Positions 14,176 through 31,345 are shown, counted from the stretch's first letter. The stretch is DNA of 64,000 nucleotides from Tillus elongatus (GCA_964006375.1 OZ023267.1:39386721-39450720); one strand, 5' to 3'. The notes: generated from the letters alone by a model not told the origin. Numbers and translations: made by a program.

Positions 14176-14960
14176 ATGAGTTATAGTTCTTAGTCGCTTA
14201 GTTTATTCACCCTTCTAATGACGGTAACTTTGCTAGCAAAAGGATCGCCAGGTCTGAAGAAATATATTGTAAATTGAGTTTTTTACAGCATGCTTATCAA
14301 TGATCATCAAATGTTTCAATTTTCACTCAGTGGAACAATTACCGGGTTTAATGTGATTTAAGACTGAACGCCCTGTAGTACCTAATGTAAAAGGAACAGT
14401 TTCTATTTTTTCAAATGTAGAATTAATCATATTGTATGAAACAAGAGCCCCCTAAATCGTTGACATTTTCCATCCTGCAACTTTCAGTAAACAATGTCAG
14501 CAGTTATTCTTTCAGTAGTTTCAGCTGTTTCGGTTCACACTAAGTGGATACAAATGTCATAAATACAAAATATGAGACGTTGTCTGGAGATATCGGTAGC
14601 GACCAGTGTTAAGCTTAAAAGCCGAGGTAAAAATACACTGGCACAATGCGGGAAACATAATTCATAATGCTTTTAATAAACAGAAAGTAGAGAGAGTGGT
14701 GGTTGCTTCTGTTTTATATGTGAGGTATTCCAGTGTTAAAATCGTTTTATTCAGACGTTCTCAATTGCTCTATGGACATCTTTATTATGTCAATTCACAA
14801 CATCGTAAAATTTGACAGAAGTAACTGTGTGTTATGAAATTCAGAATAGATATGACTATTATTTTCAGTTTTATCTACCCCGTTTATTTTCTAGACATCC
14901 TGCGCGAAAAATTATGGTTTGTTGATCGTGTCGATAAACACATAGTATTTAAAAAAACTC
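14176..14960. other. No recognisable feature
   Basis: Unassigned AT-rich sequence. One 69-codon frame (14606-14815) with no recognisable motif. Confidence 0.35.
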
Positions 14961-15275
14961 GGGACGCAGCAAGTGCGTTATGGTAGTGAATTTTCTTAAA
15001 TATGTTTTTATTGCAAATATGTCTGTTTTCTTTTTATTTAAGAAAGCAGGCATCAATTTTGGTTACCAGTATAACCTATATAGTAAAAACAATGTGCCAT
15101 GTTTCATAAAAATAACTTTATTGTGTGAAAATGTACAACAATTTCCAAAAGTAAACTTAAAGTGTTCCCACAAAAACTCGTTTCTTGGTCAACCTTATAG
15201 GTTAATAGCAAATTGGGCTATTCAAATATAAGGCATTTGATCAAAATTCGCTACTAAACCGCACTTGCTGCGTCC
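14961..15275. repeat. 310-bp inverted-end module (MITE-like)
   Basis: Left end GGGACGCAGCAAGTGCG, right end CGCACTTGCTGCGTCC. Related free-standing or embedded modules of about 310 bp lie at 18355-18659, 28661-28971 and 61556-61865. Each outer end can fold as ACGCA-GCAAG-TGCGT. Confidence 0.75.
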
Positions 15276-16233
15276 ATAATTTTTTTTCTTACAAACATGC
15301 ATTATATTTCGATGGAAAATGCAAAAATGCAATAACATAAGGCGTGTTTGATTAAAAAAAAATAAAAAAAATTGTATCACCCACGACTTATGGGCCACCC
15401 TATGAGTGTAGAAATATTTTTTTAAGATGTAGCTCAAGACACCCTATAATTAATGTATACAATTTTTTTCGTATCTTGTATAATAACGGATATATTGAGC
15501 TTTATTGATTTTTTACGAAAATTCGACAAAAATTATATACCATTAAACGATCAACTCTATAGCTAAGGCTACTGCCAAGCATCAGAGAAAGGGTCTATTT
15601 TAAATTAATTTTTTGGAAATATTTTAGCAAAATGAAGGACAATGACGGTTGAAACTAAGACTTCAGGGTTTGTAAAACATTCTTCTTGAGACATTTTATT
15701 TCCATAGCCCGTATTATATTCAAGTTATTCGCCTAAATGTTGCCAATTTGACGTTTTAATTTCAACTTTGACATTTTGAGGAAAATCCCATTTTTTTTTT
15801 AAATGCCTATAACTTTTTTGTCTTTTGATCTACAGAGCTAAATTTTGGTAGGTAGCTTACGTATAATGATATAAACCCGCGCACCAAATTTGGTTGTTAA
15901 TTTTGGAGATATAAATTTTTTACAATTTTTTTCGATAGAAAACTCAAAATTTTCCGGGAAAACCTGGGCCGATTTTCCTGGCTAACGAACTTATCCAAGC
16001 CATTTGTAAAAGGAAGGTACTCACCAAATTTAATCAAAATCTGCCCATAATTTTTTGAGTTATCGGTGTGATACATATATGTATATATATATATATATAT
16101 ATACATATAAAAGTTGAAACTGACCCCGGATATGTGTTCTGGGGGGCCTAATTAGCGGTCATTTGAAGAACTTTTTTCAAAATTCAAAAGTCGGGATCTC
16201 CTCATTAGTTAATTTTTTTAAGAAAATTCACTA
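14961..16233 (+). mobile_element. GGACGCAGC-family repeat, copy 1
   Basis: Starts GGGACGCAGCAAGTGCGTTA and ends GAAAATTCACTAA. In order: a 310-bp module bounded by inverted GGACGCAGC ends (14961-15275), a middle part with ACTTATGGGCCACCCTAT (about 15385), the block CTGGCTAACGAACTTATCCA (about 15979), GAGTTATCGGTGTGATA, a very short (TA)n (16078-16106), then ACTGACCCCGGATATG and GTCGGGATCTCCTCATTAGT to the end. No protein is encoded. It is one of about ten copies or large fragments here. It behaves like a non-autonomous DNA element, but no target duplication was identified. Confidence 0.75.
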
Positions 16234-16322
16234 ATAAATTAGAAGCTTTTCAACCAGAAGAGAGTTATAACCAGTAGCGGCTCGTGCCTTAATGCATTGG
16301 GGGTGCGGAAAAAAAAACAAGT

Positions 16323-17003
<681 letters not shown>

Positions 17004-17754
17004 AAAATGAAGGGCTCGCCTATTTTCCCCCGAAAATGTATTATAAAGAAACCAACTTACTAATCTTAATAATTATTATCTACTTACCAAGTTCTCCTCT
17101 AGTTAGTTATACGTTATAGTAATTAAAAAGTCCCTTAAAAAGTTAACCTTTGAATTTAAAATATCCACTGAATTAATCACTGTATCACAATTATTTTGTC
17201 CACTTATTAAGCAACCCGAAGTAGTAACCATCATAATAATAATTGTCTTGTTAGAACATGTAAACAACAACGAAATAATCTCAATTAAAAATCAATCCGA
17301 TGCGAAGACGAAAATTACTAGGTAGTAGGTACACACGCTGTGCCAAAAGTCCATTACAAACTGGAAGTGTGTAATTTTATAGCGCACAACAATTGCTTAT
17401 TCGGTCGTTTTCGACGAAGATCATCAAGATGCGGCGATCATTTCGCACTGAAGTATCGCATTGCCTGAGAGCGCCGAAAAATACACACCGCCGCCCGCCT
17501 GCTTTATATGGATATGGATGTATATAACGTCTGCAACGATTAAAACTATACTTATTCTGATTCTGTATTCTGTATTAATGGCTGCCGACTCTGTGCGATC
17601 CTCGATATACTGATTTTGTTTGTTGAATGCAGGAGGTAAAAAAGTAAATAAAAATTTATTAAAACAAAGCATAGCAAAAATATTATTTTTTCCACGGCAG
17701 GCGGCAGTGCGCGCGCACGGGCACACTTATTGAGGAGCCGCCCCTGGTTATAAC

Positions 17755-18049
17755 GCTACAAGATATTACTTTTAATTTACCAATTTGTAAACAGATTTCT
17801 GTTGCACTATTTTTTGTTATTGAAAGTGACAGAAGTGCAGATGAGATATATGTTGTTAGATATAGTATACTGACCTGCCAAAAAATCCGAACACCCAGTA
17901 AGAGTCGATCAATTGCAATGAAATTTTCTATGCTACTCTGTTTTGTCTCTGATAAGAAATGATAACAATATGGACAAAAAATTGGTAGCAGTAGGAATAG
18001 CAGAAATTTACCGAGGTTAAATAACTCAAATACAATTCAAATACAATGC
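17755..18049. other. No recognisable feature
   Basis: Unassigned AT-rich sequence between the hAT element and a LINE fragment. Confidence 0.35.
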
Positions 18050-18350
18050 CTCGGACCTGTGGAAGAGTCATACGTATGTAGTGTCATAACGTATGGGGCG
18101 GAAAGCTGTATTTCGGCTCAGCAGGACCTTAGGGACAAAAAAACTTTTGAAATGTGGACACGGTGAGAAAAATTACCAAGACAAAATCACTGATAAGAAG
18201 GCAAAATAAAAGTGTGCTGGAATAGCTGACAGAAGGAAGATGCTTGCCGAAATAAATTGAGAGGAGGAACGCATGGTCTTTTTAGCATAGTCTGAAACAT
18301 AATAACATTGTGACAGCATTATTTACAGGAGACGTATTTGGAGAAAAAAA
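18050..18350 (+). pseudogene. LINE RT C-terminal fragment
   Basis: The plus strand has a degraded VITYGAESC.. block (18085-18105) followed by LRDKKTFEMWTR, corresponding to the (Y)GAE.WTL...LEAFEMW.RR region that follows the RT domain in many insect LINEs, then RRKMLAEIN and a short tail. Frames shift several times. A clade cannot be fixed; RTE-like is my guess. Confidence 0.55.
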
Positions 18351-18354
18351 GTCT

Positions 18355-18659
18355 GGACGCAGCAGGTGCGTTATGTGAGTGAATTTTCATTTAAATGTTT
18401 TTAATAGGAAATATGTATTTTTATTAAAGAAAGCAGACATCAAATTTGGTTACCAGTATAACCTATATTAGTAGTATAGTAGAATCAATGAATTATATTT
18501 CATAAAAAAACTTTATTGTATGAAAGTGCACAAAAAGTTTCCGAACATAAACTTAAGATGTTCCCAAGAAAATTGGTTTCCTAGCCAACGAACTTTAAGT
18601 TTATAGCAAATTTAAAGCATTTAAGAAAAATTCGCTACCAAAACGTACTTGTTGCGTCC
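18355..18659. repeat. 310-bp inverted-end module, free-standing
   Basis: GGACGCAGCAGGTGCGTTAT at the left and CGTACTTGTTGCGTCC at the right. Between them it has the same interior as other copies (AAGCAGACATCAAATTTGGT). It is not followed by the long family body, so the module can stand alone. Confidence 0.75.
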
Positions 18660-19878
18660 AGAATTTCTTTTCTTACAAACTTGTATTATATTTCGTTAAA
18701 AAGTGCAAAAACTATAAGAGGTGTTTGATTTAAAAAAGTCGGGACACAGCAAGTGAGTTATGGTAGTGATTTTTCATTAAAATGTTTGTAAAATATGTCT
18801 TTTTTTTTTAATGAAAGCAGGCATCAAATTTGACTAAATATTTTTTACACAAAATTCTGCTAAAAGCATACATAAAATTCAAATTAGATACCTAATCTGT
18901 AATTAAAATTGAAAATAAAATAAGTAGTTTGCACGAAAATCCATTCAAACCTTCTTTTCGACGAATTTAATTTAAAAAACGGTGCCATCAGTTTAATAAT
19001 TTTTCATACAAAAATTCTCAAATGTTTCTTTAAAAAAGATTAATTAAGTTCATTTATAAGAAAATTCGCTATTAAAATAAGATTTTGCACAAGAAAATTC
19101 GCTAATAAAAGTAAATAAAATAAATAAAAAAACTGGTCCGATATTTCTCGCCAACTAACCATTTCAAGTTATTTACCCACCTACCAAAATATAGTTTTTT
19201 ACAAAAATTTTTGCATACGAAAATTTCATGAAAATTTGCTAACCATTTTTCAAGAAAATCAGTTAATTTTTTTTTAATTAACTCATTAAACATTTATGAT
19301 AAATTACCAGAATTCACAACAATACCTTACAAAAAATTATTTCTACGAAGCACAATTTTGTTTCGTTTAAAAAATGTTCCATAAATTGAATAATTTTTCA
19401 TACAAAAATTCGTAACAAACGTTTCTTTAAAGGAAATTCATTTAATTGATTTACAAGAAAATTCGCTATTAAAAGAACATTTTGTACAAGAAAATTAACC
19501 AATAGAAACAGAAATAAATTAAATAAATTAAAAAATATTCAAAATGTCATGTAATTACAGAACTAGATATTTTTCTGTGGCTTCACAGAGAAAAATTTTG
19601 ACTGTGGATGCTGTAAAAATGGAATCCGGTTGTATAGAAGAAAACAACCTCTTCTGATGTCTCAAATCTTCACGTCTATGTTAACTGTGGAACGGTTTTA
19701 CCAACTAAGTACAACAGCTGCTATTAAACTTAAATTAAAATTCTTCAAAGTGCTTACCTTTCATTTAGTCTTTTTTTTTTGACAAAAAGTCGTTAAAAAA
19801 ATATTGGAAATACATCGGATGACTTGTTAATCGCATCAAAGACGAAAAAAGTTTTAAAAAAAACTAAAAGAGAAACGC

Positions 19879-19950
19879 AGTCCACGGCGAGATTTGAACC
19901 ATCGTTTCTGTGCTTATCAGCGATGCCTTTTCCATTCGATCACACTAACA
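19879..19950 (-). other. tRNA-like or SINE-head sequence (pol III B box)
   Basis: The minus strand carries GGTTCAAATCTCGCC, a B-box/T-loop match, and upstream TAGTGTGATCGAATGG, a plausible A box, spaced as in a tRNA. The acceptor and anticodon stems do not pair well, so it is not a convincing functional tRNA. More likely it is a tRNA pseudogene or the head of a tRNA-derived SINE. Confidence 0.3.
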
Positions 19951-20608
19951 CTTGAAAAATGTTGTACAATAAAAGGTAGATAACGCGTAATAGTCTCCAG
20001 TTATTTATGTGAGGTCCTTAGAGGCATATTACGCAACTATTTTAACAAATAAGAAGAGTAGCATAATCTAGAACATTTTAGTATACATTTTATGCAATAT
20101 TTACGATTAATAAAACACAATAGTTACACTAATTTTCGCGTTTAAAATCTCCAGCTTGACATTTACAGGAGAAAAATTATCAAATTTTCAAAGTAATTTT
20201 TCTGGTACTTCTTGAACTTTTTGCGGCACGAAAAGATAAACGTTCTCTGTAATATTTATTAGATTTTGTTCTAACGCATCCAATATTTTGGTATTGCGTC
20301 TTCTCTGGCTTTTAGTGCCACTAAAATGTTGCTTCATTAAGTGCTGATAACTTTTTTTCTTTCACCTTGGAGACCTAGATTTTGGTACGCAGCTTGGCTT
20401 CTAAAACGTAAACCAGCTTACCAAATTTCTTTGCTACAGGTTTGTCATGTCCGGAGATATGAATTTTTTTCAAAATAAAACTTAAAATTTTCCCGGAAAT
20501 CCCAGCTCGATTTTCCTGGTTAACGAACTTATTCAATCCACTAATAAAAGGAAGGTACCTGCCAAATTTTATAAAAATCGGTCTATTATTTTTTGAGTTA
20601 TTGGTGTG

Positions 20609-20744
<136 letters not shown>

Positions 20745-20884
20745 CAACATATAAAAATTGAAACTGACCCCGGATATGGATTCTAGGGGGCCTAAATCGC
20801 GCTCATTTGCATAAGTTTTGTTCAAAATTCAAAAGTCGGGATCTCCTCATTAGTGTTTTTTTTTTTTTTAAAGAAAATTCACTA

Positions 20885-21010
20885 AAAAGACAATTTATAT
20901 CACCAACGACTAACGGACCACGCTGTTAGTGTGAAATTCATTTTATAAGATGCAGCTCGAGACACCTATAAATAACAGATTCAATTTTTTCTCGTATATT
21001 TTAATATAAA

Positions 21011-21090
<80 letters not shown>

Positions 21091-22500
21091 TTATTGTATC
21101 TTCTGATACCTTTAACACGACAGGGACAGAGAATTACGTTATTGAATATAACAAACTGAAAAAGGTATATATTATATATTTCCTGTTCCAACATTTAGAA
21201 AATGTATCTACCTATTTCGTATTTATCTGACAAATTATTTTTTTAATTATATTATTGTTCCTAGGGGGGTTATCACCCCCTCTATCCCCCCCTATCTACA
21301 CCCTTGACAGCTAGTGACATTTTACCCTTTTAAATATGACTGCCGTGACATTTTAAAAACATATCGTCGTTATTGCGAAACCCATATAAAACGGAAGAGA
21401 CAGAGATTCGTGGTTACGACGACAACGACGCATCGCCTTTAGAATTTGATAATGATGACGAGATACAATGCCTAAATGTTTAGCTAAGAGATCAGTGGAC
21501 AAAACATAATGTGTTAAATTACGTTAAGAGAACTTTCGTAATTCCCCCGTATATTTACATTGCTTTGATTTTCGCGATGTTGCAAAATAACAATTAGTTG
21601 TAATCTTGTGCATCTAACAATTTGGCTTTCTTATTCTTACATACGAGGTCAGCATATAGTACTAGAAAGTAGACTGACGCGGTGAAGATCCTGTTATTTA
21701 TTACTATTAAATAATCGACGAGATTAATCGCAAGAATGATTTATTTGTTTCGATCGATTGAAGAGTTATTAGTTTGGAAGCGTGTATGAGAGATTTTGCC
21801 ATAGAAATATGTAATTACACAACAAATGTATCGAATGCAAGTAGGCATAATTTATTATAAAATTATATAGAAAGTCAACAACACGGTTATCGATATGATG
21901 CGATATAACAGATCGTTATTTAATAGAACTATCTTTGTTCTTATGCCCCTCGGCTGTGATATTCTCCTAACTTAATGATGATTAACTATCTACCTAAAAA
22001 CTATTGATGATAGTTTCGAAACTTATTCAAAGTTGCATCAAGCAAGATTGTCCAATGTAATTAAAATGAGCCGATTGTGGGTCAGAATTAGAGAAATGTA
22101 GGTATAACATTGAGGATGGAGATAAATCATAGCAGCGAGGTAATCTTTACTGGTACTAAATTTATAACCGTGATTTTAATTCTGTGTTAATAGTTGGCAC
22201 CTTCAGGACAAAAATTTTAATTGATATTTTTACGGAATTTATTATGCATCAACCTGTTCAAATGCTTTTTGTATAGCCTAATTAACACAACAAGAAGCAA
22301 CCACTGCTTAAGTCATGCTTACCAATTCTCGTTTATTTTGGCGAATTTTCATTTAATATTTACATATTATGATTCCCATAATTTTAATTTTGTTGCCATT
22401 TCCTTTCGAGAGCAATCAATAAAACACGATGCGCCTAACTAGTACCTAGTACTGAGGTTTCCCAACGGTGCTAAACCGATCTGTTAAACGCGCTGTTGCC
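20885..22500. other. Relic of family body, then unassigned sequence
   Basis: 20895-21010 resembles the middle part of the GGACGCAGC family (CACCAACGACT, GATGCAGCTCGAGACACC). A (TA)n follows at 21013-21089. 21090-22500 shows no recognisable gene or family. A 73-codon frame (22221-22442) is unremarkable. Confidence 0.4.
21013..21089. repeat. (TA)n microsatellite
   Basis: About 77 bp of TA after a family relic. Confidence 0.95.

Positions 22501-22501
<1 letters not shown>

Positions 22502-22569
<68 letters not shown>
22502..22569. repeat. (TA)n microsatellite, left of palindrome
   Basis: About 68 bp of TA. Confidence 0.95.
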
Positions 22570-22572
<3 letters not shown>

Positions 22573-22615
22573 AGAAGGGAGGAGTAACAGTCGTTACACG
22601 TTAGCGTGCTAAAAT

Positions 22616-23065
22616 ATGTATGATATTAAGGGCAATTACGACCAACAATTGAGGGCTATATCTTAAAGAAAGTCACTCTGTACTAAAACTCAATATTATT
22701 CGCCAGAAGTTCCTGGCATCTTCAGGAGCAAGCACTGTAACTAGTTATAAAAGCAAGGCCTAAACATTGAAAACAGGGCAGCTCTGCCACAAAACATGCC
22801 AAAAAACAACATTGCAAAAAACATCCCTAAAATACATGTTCGCGTAGTTTCACATGTATTTTAGGGATGTTTTTTGCAATATTGTTTTTTGGCATGTTTT
22901 GTGGCAGAGCTGCCCTGTTTTCAATGTTTAGGCCTTGCTTTTATAATTAGTTACAGTGCTTGCTCCTGAAAATTCCAGGAACTCCTGGCGAAATATATTG
23001 AGTTTTAGTACAGAGTGTCTTTCTTTAAGATATAGCCCTCAATTGTTGGTCGTAATTGCCATTAA

Positions 23066-23075
<10 letters not shown>
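22616..23075. repeat. Long near-perfect palindrome (foldback element)
   Basis: The left arm (22616-22839) and right arm (22852-23075) are inverted copies of about 224 bp, separated by a 12-nt centre (TCGCGTAGTTTC). Few mismatches are visible (for example CTTCAGGAGC versus CTCCTGAAAA, AGTTC versus CTCC). (TA)n lies to the left (after about 46 bp) and directly to the right. It could be a foldback/MITE element or an inverted duplication. It encodes nothing. Confidence 0.9.

Positions 23076-23160
<85 letters not shown>
23071..23160. repeat. (TA)n between palindrome and mariner-like element
   Basis: About 90 bp of TA. The element to the right begins CAGGCTGG immediately after it. Confidence 0.95.
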
Positions 23161-25166
<2,006 letters not shown>

Positions 25167-25321
25167 GCTGTCCCAAAAGTCGTAAATGAAACGTCACGTG
25201 AAGATATGCTAGCTCAAACCCTTTCAGAAAAACCCTATATGATCTTATCAAAAAGTTTACGGTTTTCAAGCTATTGACAATTTTATGAAAAAAATTCAAA
25301 TTGTTAAATTTTGAGATCTAA

Positions 25322-25322
<1 letters not shown>

Positions 25323-25365
<43 letters not shown>
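25323..25365. repeat. (CA)n microsatellite
   Basis: About 43 bp of CA within the second mariner-like element. Confidence 0.95.
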
Positions 25366-25368
<3 letters not shown>

Positions 25369-25734
25369 CAGAAAAAACATTTCTAGAATGTGATTTTTGT
25401 GCCTGTTCATCCTCGATAATAGCGTTATTGAACCAATCTGAAATATTTTGTATTATTATTAAGAAAATCTGAAGAAAAAAAATTAAAATCGGACTTTTCT
25501 TCCCCAATATTTTTTAAATTTGGAATAAACCTCCGTACTGAAAAAAAAATGTTAGTAACATTTATTTATCGACGATTGAAAGTAAATTTGGAAGTGAAAT
25601 CAGGTAGCTAATAAATAAAAATAAACATATTGTGACATTTACAAAAATTATTCTATTCATAACAGGTGTTCTATTTGACGGCCATTCTGTCTTATATCTA
25701 AATGATATCGTGTTAGGAACGATCCTCTTAGTCT

Positions 25735-26400
25735 TCTTAGACTGCTTCGTAAAATTTCTTGAGCTGCTGTTCTGATTCTTTAACGTCCACCGGCCCGGGT
25801 ATGTCGGAGTATTGCCTTACTGCTAAGGCAGAGTGGGCTGCGCATCCATCATTTTGAAGCCACATTGTTCTCTGAAGTTCTAATGTGGTGTCTTCCAGCA
25901 GTTCTGGCAAATTGTTTTGTAAAAACGCCAAATATCTTTGGCCATGTAACATAAGGCGCAGTTCCACTGGTCCGTTAAAATACCGGCCCAGAGCTTTATC
26001 TTAAATTGATGCTGGGATCGATCCTCTCTGGACTCATGTATATCTTCAATTTTCCAACTATGAAAGTTATGGAGGTTCATGTAAGAAATCATTTGTACGT
26101 GCTGACTCGCCACTCCATAAAACTTTATCGAAGAAATTAGGATCTTGTATGATTTTTCTTAACATAATTTCGCAAAATCGCTTAAGCCTTGCGTATTCAG
26201 GCAGCTCCAAAATTTGGACCGTCTGCATATGATACCCATAACTTTTTAAAATTCTATGAGTAGTAGACGTGGAGACACCAGTTCGTCTCTGTACTTTCCG
26301 CATCGAGGTACCAGGTTTTTCGATAACAGCGCTGTTATAATGCCTGGCATCGATCGAACTGGACGACCTGGAACTGCAGACGAGGATGCTGCCCTGGATG
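25735..26400 (-). pseudogene. IS630/mariner-type transposase pseudogene
   Basis: On the minus strand: [20 protein letters not shown] (HTH), [14 protein letters not shown], then RLKRFCEIM, VLWSGESART where relatives have WSDE.HF (the first catalytic D reads G), KLWAGIL, YLAFLQNNLPELLED and WLQNDGCAAH (second D). The part after it is replaced by unrelated sequence, so the third acidic motif is missing. Several frameshifts and a stop occur near 26000-26110. It is a different lineage from the 23624 copy. Confidence 0.75.
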
Positions 26401-26418
26401 CTGTTATGTATATGTATG

Positions 26419-26422
<4 letters not shown>

Positions 26423-26489
<67 letters not shown>
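26423..26489. repeat. (TA)n microsatellite
   Basis: About 66 bp of TA preceded by GTATGTATGTA. Confidence 0.95.
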
Positions 26490-26492
<3 letters not shown>

Positions 26493-26812
26493 ACCCATAA
26501 CTCAAAAAATAATGGGCCTATTTTGCTGAGTACCTTCCTTTTGCAAGTGGCTTGGATAAGTTCGTTAGCCAGCAAAATCCTCACAGATTTTCCGGGAAAG
26601 TGTTGAGCTTTCTTTCTGCCATCTCAGAAAGTAACAAAGCTATGGCAACCAAATTTGGTATGTGTATTTATGTTATAAAAAGTAAACTATATGCCAACAT
26701 TTAGATCTCTATGTCACAAGACAAAATGTCATAAGCATTGAATAAACAAATTTTTTGTGCCAGATTATTTCTATGAAAATTCACTACATAACTCACTTGC
26801 TACGTCCACACT
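26490..26812 (-). mobile_element. GGACGCAGC-family fragment, minus orientation
   Basis: Reads outward from (TA)n as CACACCCATAACTCAAAAAA, then TGGATAAGTTCGTTAGCCAG (about 26548), and ends CTCACTTGCTACGTCC (26808), the family's outer end. It is a short variant lacking most of the body. Confidence 0.7.
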
Positions 26813-27009
26813 TTTTTTTTGCTTCCGCGACTCAAACGGTTGTACCCTAGCTATTTTTAATTTAAAAATGATTATTCTTGCTGCTGCGTATGGATGCAGT
26901 AATGAATATAATCCACAAAAACCAATTTCTTTTTTTTTGTGCAAGTAAAAGACATTTAACGGTAATTATGCAGATAAACGGCATACGTGATTTCTGAAAA
27001 AAGTTTCGA

Positions 27010-27600
27010 GGAACACGCTTAAAAAATAATAGGCCGACTTTAATAAAATTTGGCAGGTACCTTCCTTTTATTAATGGCTTAGAGAAGTTCGTTGGCCAGG
27101 AAAATTTGACAAAGTATTCCGGGAAAATTTTGGGCTTTCCTTCGGAAAAAAAATTATCTCTGAAATTAATAAAGCTATGCTAACCAAGTTTGGTACGCAA
27201 CTTCACGTTATAAAAATCAAACTGTATACTAAAATTTAGATTTCTATGCAGTTGTCAAAATTTCATATTGATTCAATTTTTATCTGTCTGACGGTGCTGT
27301 CAAGCAGCGAAACCGATTACAGAAACGTATCACACCGCCAACTCAAAAAATAATGGGCCGATTTGGATTAAATTTAGTGAATACCTTCCTTTTGCAAGTG
27401 GCTTTGACAAGTTCGTAAGCCAGAAAAATCGTACCAGGTTTTCCCGGAAAATGTTGTGTTTCTTTCTAATGTATATCTCCGTAGATAACAAAGTAAGGGC
27501 AACCAGATTTGGTATGCGAGTTTATATCATCATAGGTAAATCACCTACCAAAACTTAGCTGCGCAGGTTGAAAGACGAAAGAAGGTTTTTCACTACAGTA
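27010..27600 (-). repeat. Two GGACGCAGC-family body fragments
   Basis: 27010-27300 and 27325-27600 each contain a degraded TTCGTT(G/A)(G/A)CCAG block and an ACCAA(G/A)TTTGGTA-like block in minus orientation, without terminal motifs. Confidence 0.6.
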
Positions 27601-28571
<971 letters not shown>

Positions 28572-28660
28572 AATATACATTATTTTACATATTTATTTAC
28601 AAGTATCCTTGTTTTAATGCTGCCTAATAGTTTGTTAAGAAAAATAAGGGAAAAAAGTCT

Positions 28661-29766
<1,106 letters not shown>

Positions 29767-30393
29767 AAAGGGAGGGAGTAGAAATTGAGAAAAAAAAAGA
29801 CGAAAAGAACAAAATCAGAGGAAATCAAAACAAAAGGGAAATAAAAGTGACAGAATAGAAAACAAAATTATTTGTAAAGGATGTCTTTGCCATTCTTGTT
29901 TTTTTTTGTGTTAATTTTTGATTAAACGCTTCGATACTTGCTGCAACACTGAATTTATAAAAATCTGAGGTGAATGAAAGAGTAGATGCAACTTCCGAAG
30001 CCATTCCATATTCTTTGTGCATACATACACACATATTTATTATTATTTTTTTAAATCCCGGTAGAAAGTTTTATTATATTATACAGGACACTTTAAAAGT
30101 TATGGATACTTTTACATCAAAATCATAATAAAACATATAAATATTGTAATATTAGGTAGCCAATTACAATGTCTTGTGACTAATGGAAATCTTCCAAGGT
30201 CAAACTTAAGGGAACACACACACACACACACATATAAATATTCACTATCTTATTAAATAATAAGAATTGTATATTTTTTTCTAACATAAATTGAAATATT
30301 CCTAATTGTTATGTTGACTGTGATCTATTTCTCGCCAATTAATAGAAGATGGCTCAAAATGAAACTTAATTATTTTTTAAATGCACACCAATA
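29767..30393. other. No recognisable feature
   Basis: A-rich stretch at 29769-29840, a short (CA)n at 30215-30230, and otherwise unassigned sequence. Confidence 0.35.
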
Positions 30394-31345
30394 TACAGGG
30401 TGTGGCCACTTGAAAACGAAACAGGTACATTTTAGCGCACTTATTGTGATTTTGTTGAAAATCGCTCAAAGAAGTAAATTTTGCTTTCAAGGGGAAAAAC
30501 TGTTAGGTTAATTTTCATCGTCCCAACACCAGCCCTTAAGCGGTGGTGTAATCCACCCCCAAAATCTTAAATGACAAGGGGTCAAGTAGCACATTATTTT
30601 AGAGCTGGTGTAAACTTCTTTTCTACGATGTCTTACTATTTAAATTTGAGGCAGTGGGTTCTGAGAAATTAATTTCTAAAGGTGAGTTATTTATTTCACA
30701 AAAACACTTACATGTCAGTTTATAAAATCTCTAAAATTTCGACCAGCCGTCTTCATACAATAGTACAAGTTTTGTTCAAAAAACATTTCTGCAGTGATTT
30801 GGCGGCATTAGTTTACGATATGCTGGCGTAAATTTTGCGAGGAATCGGGCTGAGTAATTACTTTTATGTAACTCCACAAAAAGAAATCTAGAGGTTAGGA
30901 ATCTGGCGATCGTGCGGGTCATTCGTACGGAACCTCTTTTCCCAACCCACAGATTTGGAAATTTGTGGTCTAGATATGGTGGAACAGATGAAACATAGTG
31001 TGAGAAATTCCATCTTGCTGAAAACCAACGAGTCTTCGAAAAGATGCTCATCATTCTCGATAAGGTCAGTCAATATTGGATCAACGGTGTTTTCCAACAA
31101 CAAGTCCATCTCTAGTCAGATTATCAAGTGAGAAAAAAGGACCACTAAAAATTCCAGCCCAAACATTGACTTTTTCTGGTATTGTGTATATATCGGGAAA
31201 TACCCTGGATTTTAAATCGACCCAATAGCGCCAATTAGGACGATTCACGGTACCGTTTAGGAAAATCGAACGTCCATCCGAGAAGCAAGTATTAAAAAGA
31301 AACTTTATCATTCACCGCTCAATCACTTATCACTTCACAAAAGTT
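30394..31345 (-). pseudogene. Mariner-like element with minus-strand transposase relic
   Basis: The left end TACAGGGTGTGGCCACTTGA and the following 300 bp match 2044-2400. The transposase is on the minus strand: CFSDGRSIFLNGTVNRPN with WRYWVDLK (about 31200-31300), VNVWAGIF, LLENTVDPILTDLIEND (about 31060-31109) and a degraded SVGWEKRF block near 30940. The first catalytic position reads SDG rather than DE. The second (QDGA) and third acidic motifs are unreadable. No right end found. Confidence 0.65.

Noticed and set aside
14961..16233. Calling the GGACGCAGC family a Helitron
   Set aside because: It has a 3' hairpin ending CTAA, but no TC 5' end, no separate hairpin upstream of CTRR and no A|T insertion evidence.
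19879..19950. Functional tRNA gene
   Set aside because: A and B boxes are present but acceptor and anticodon stems do not form.
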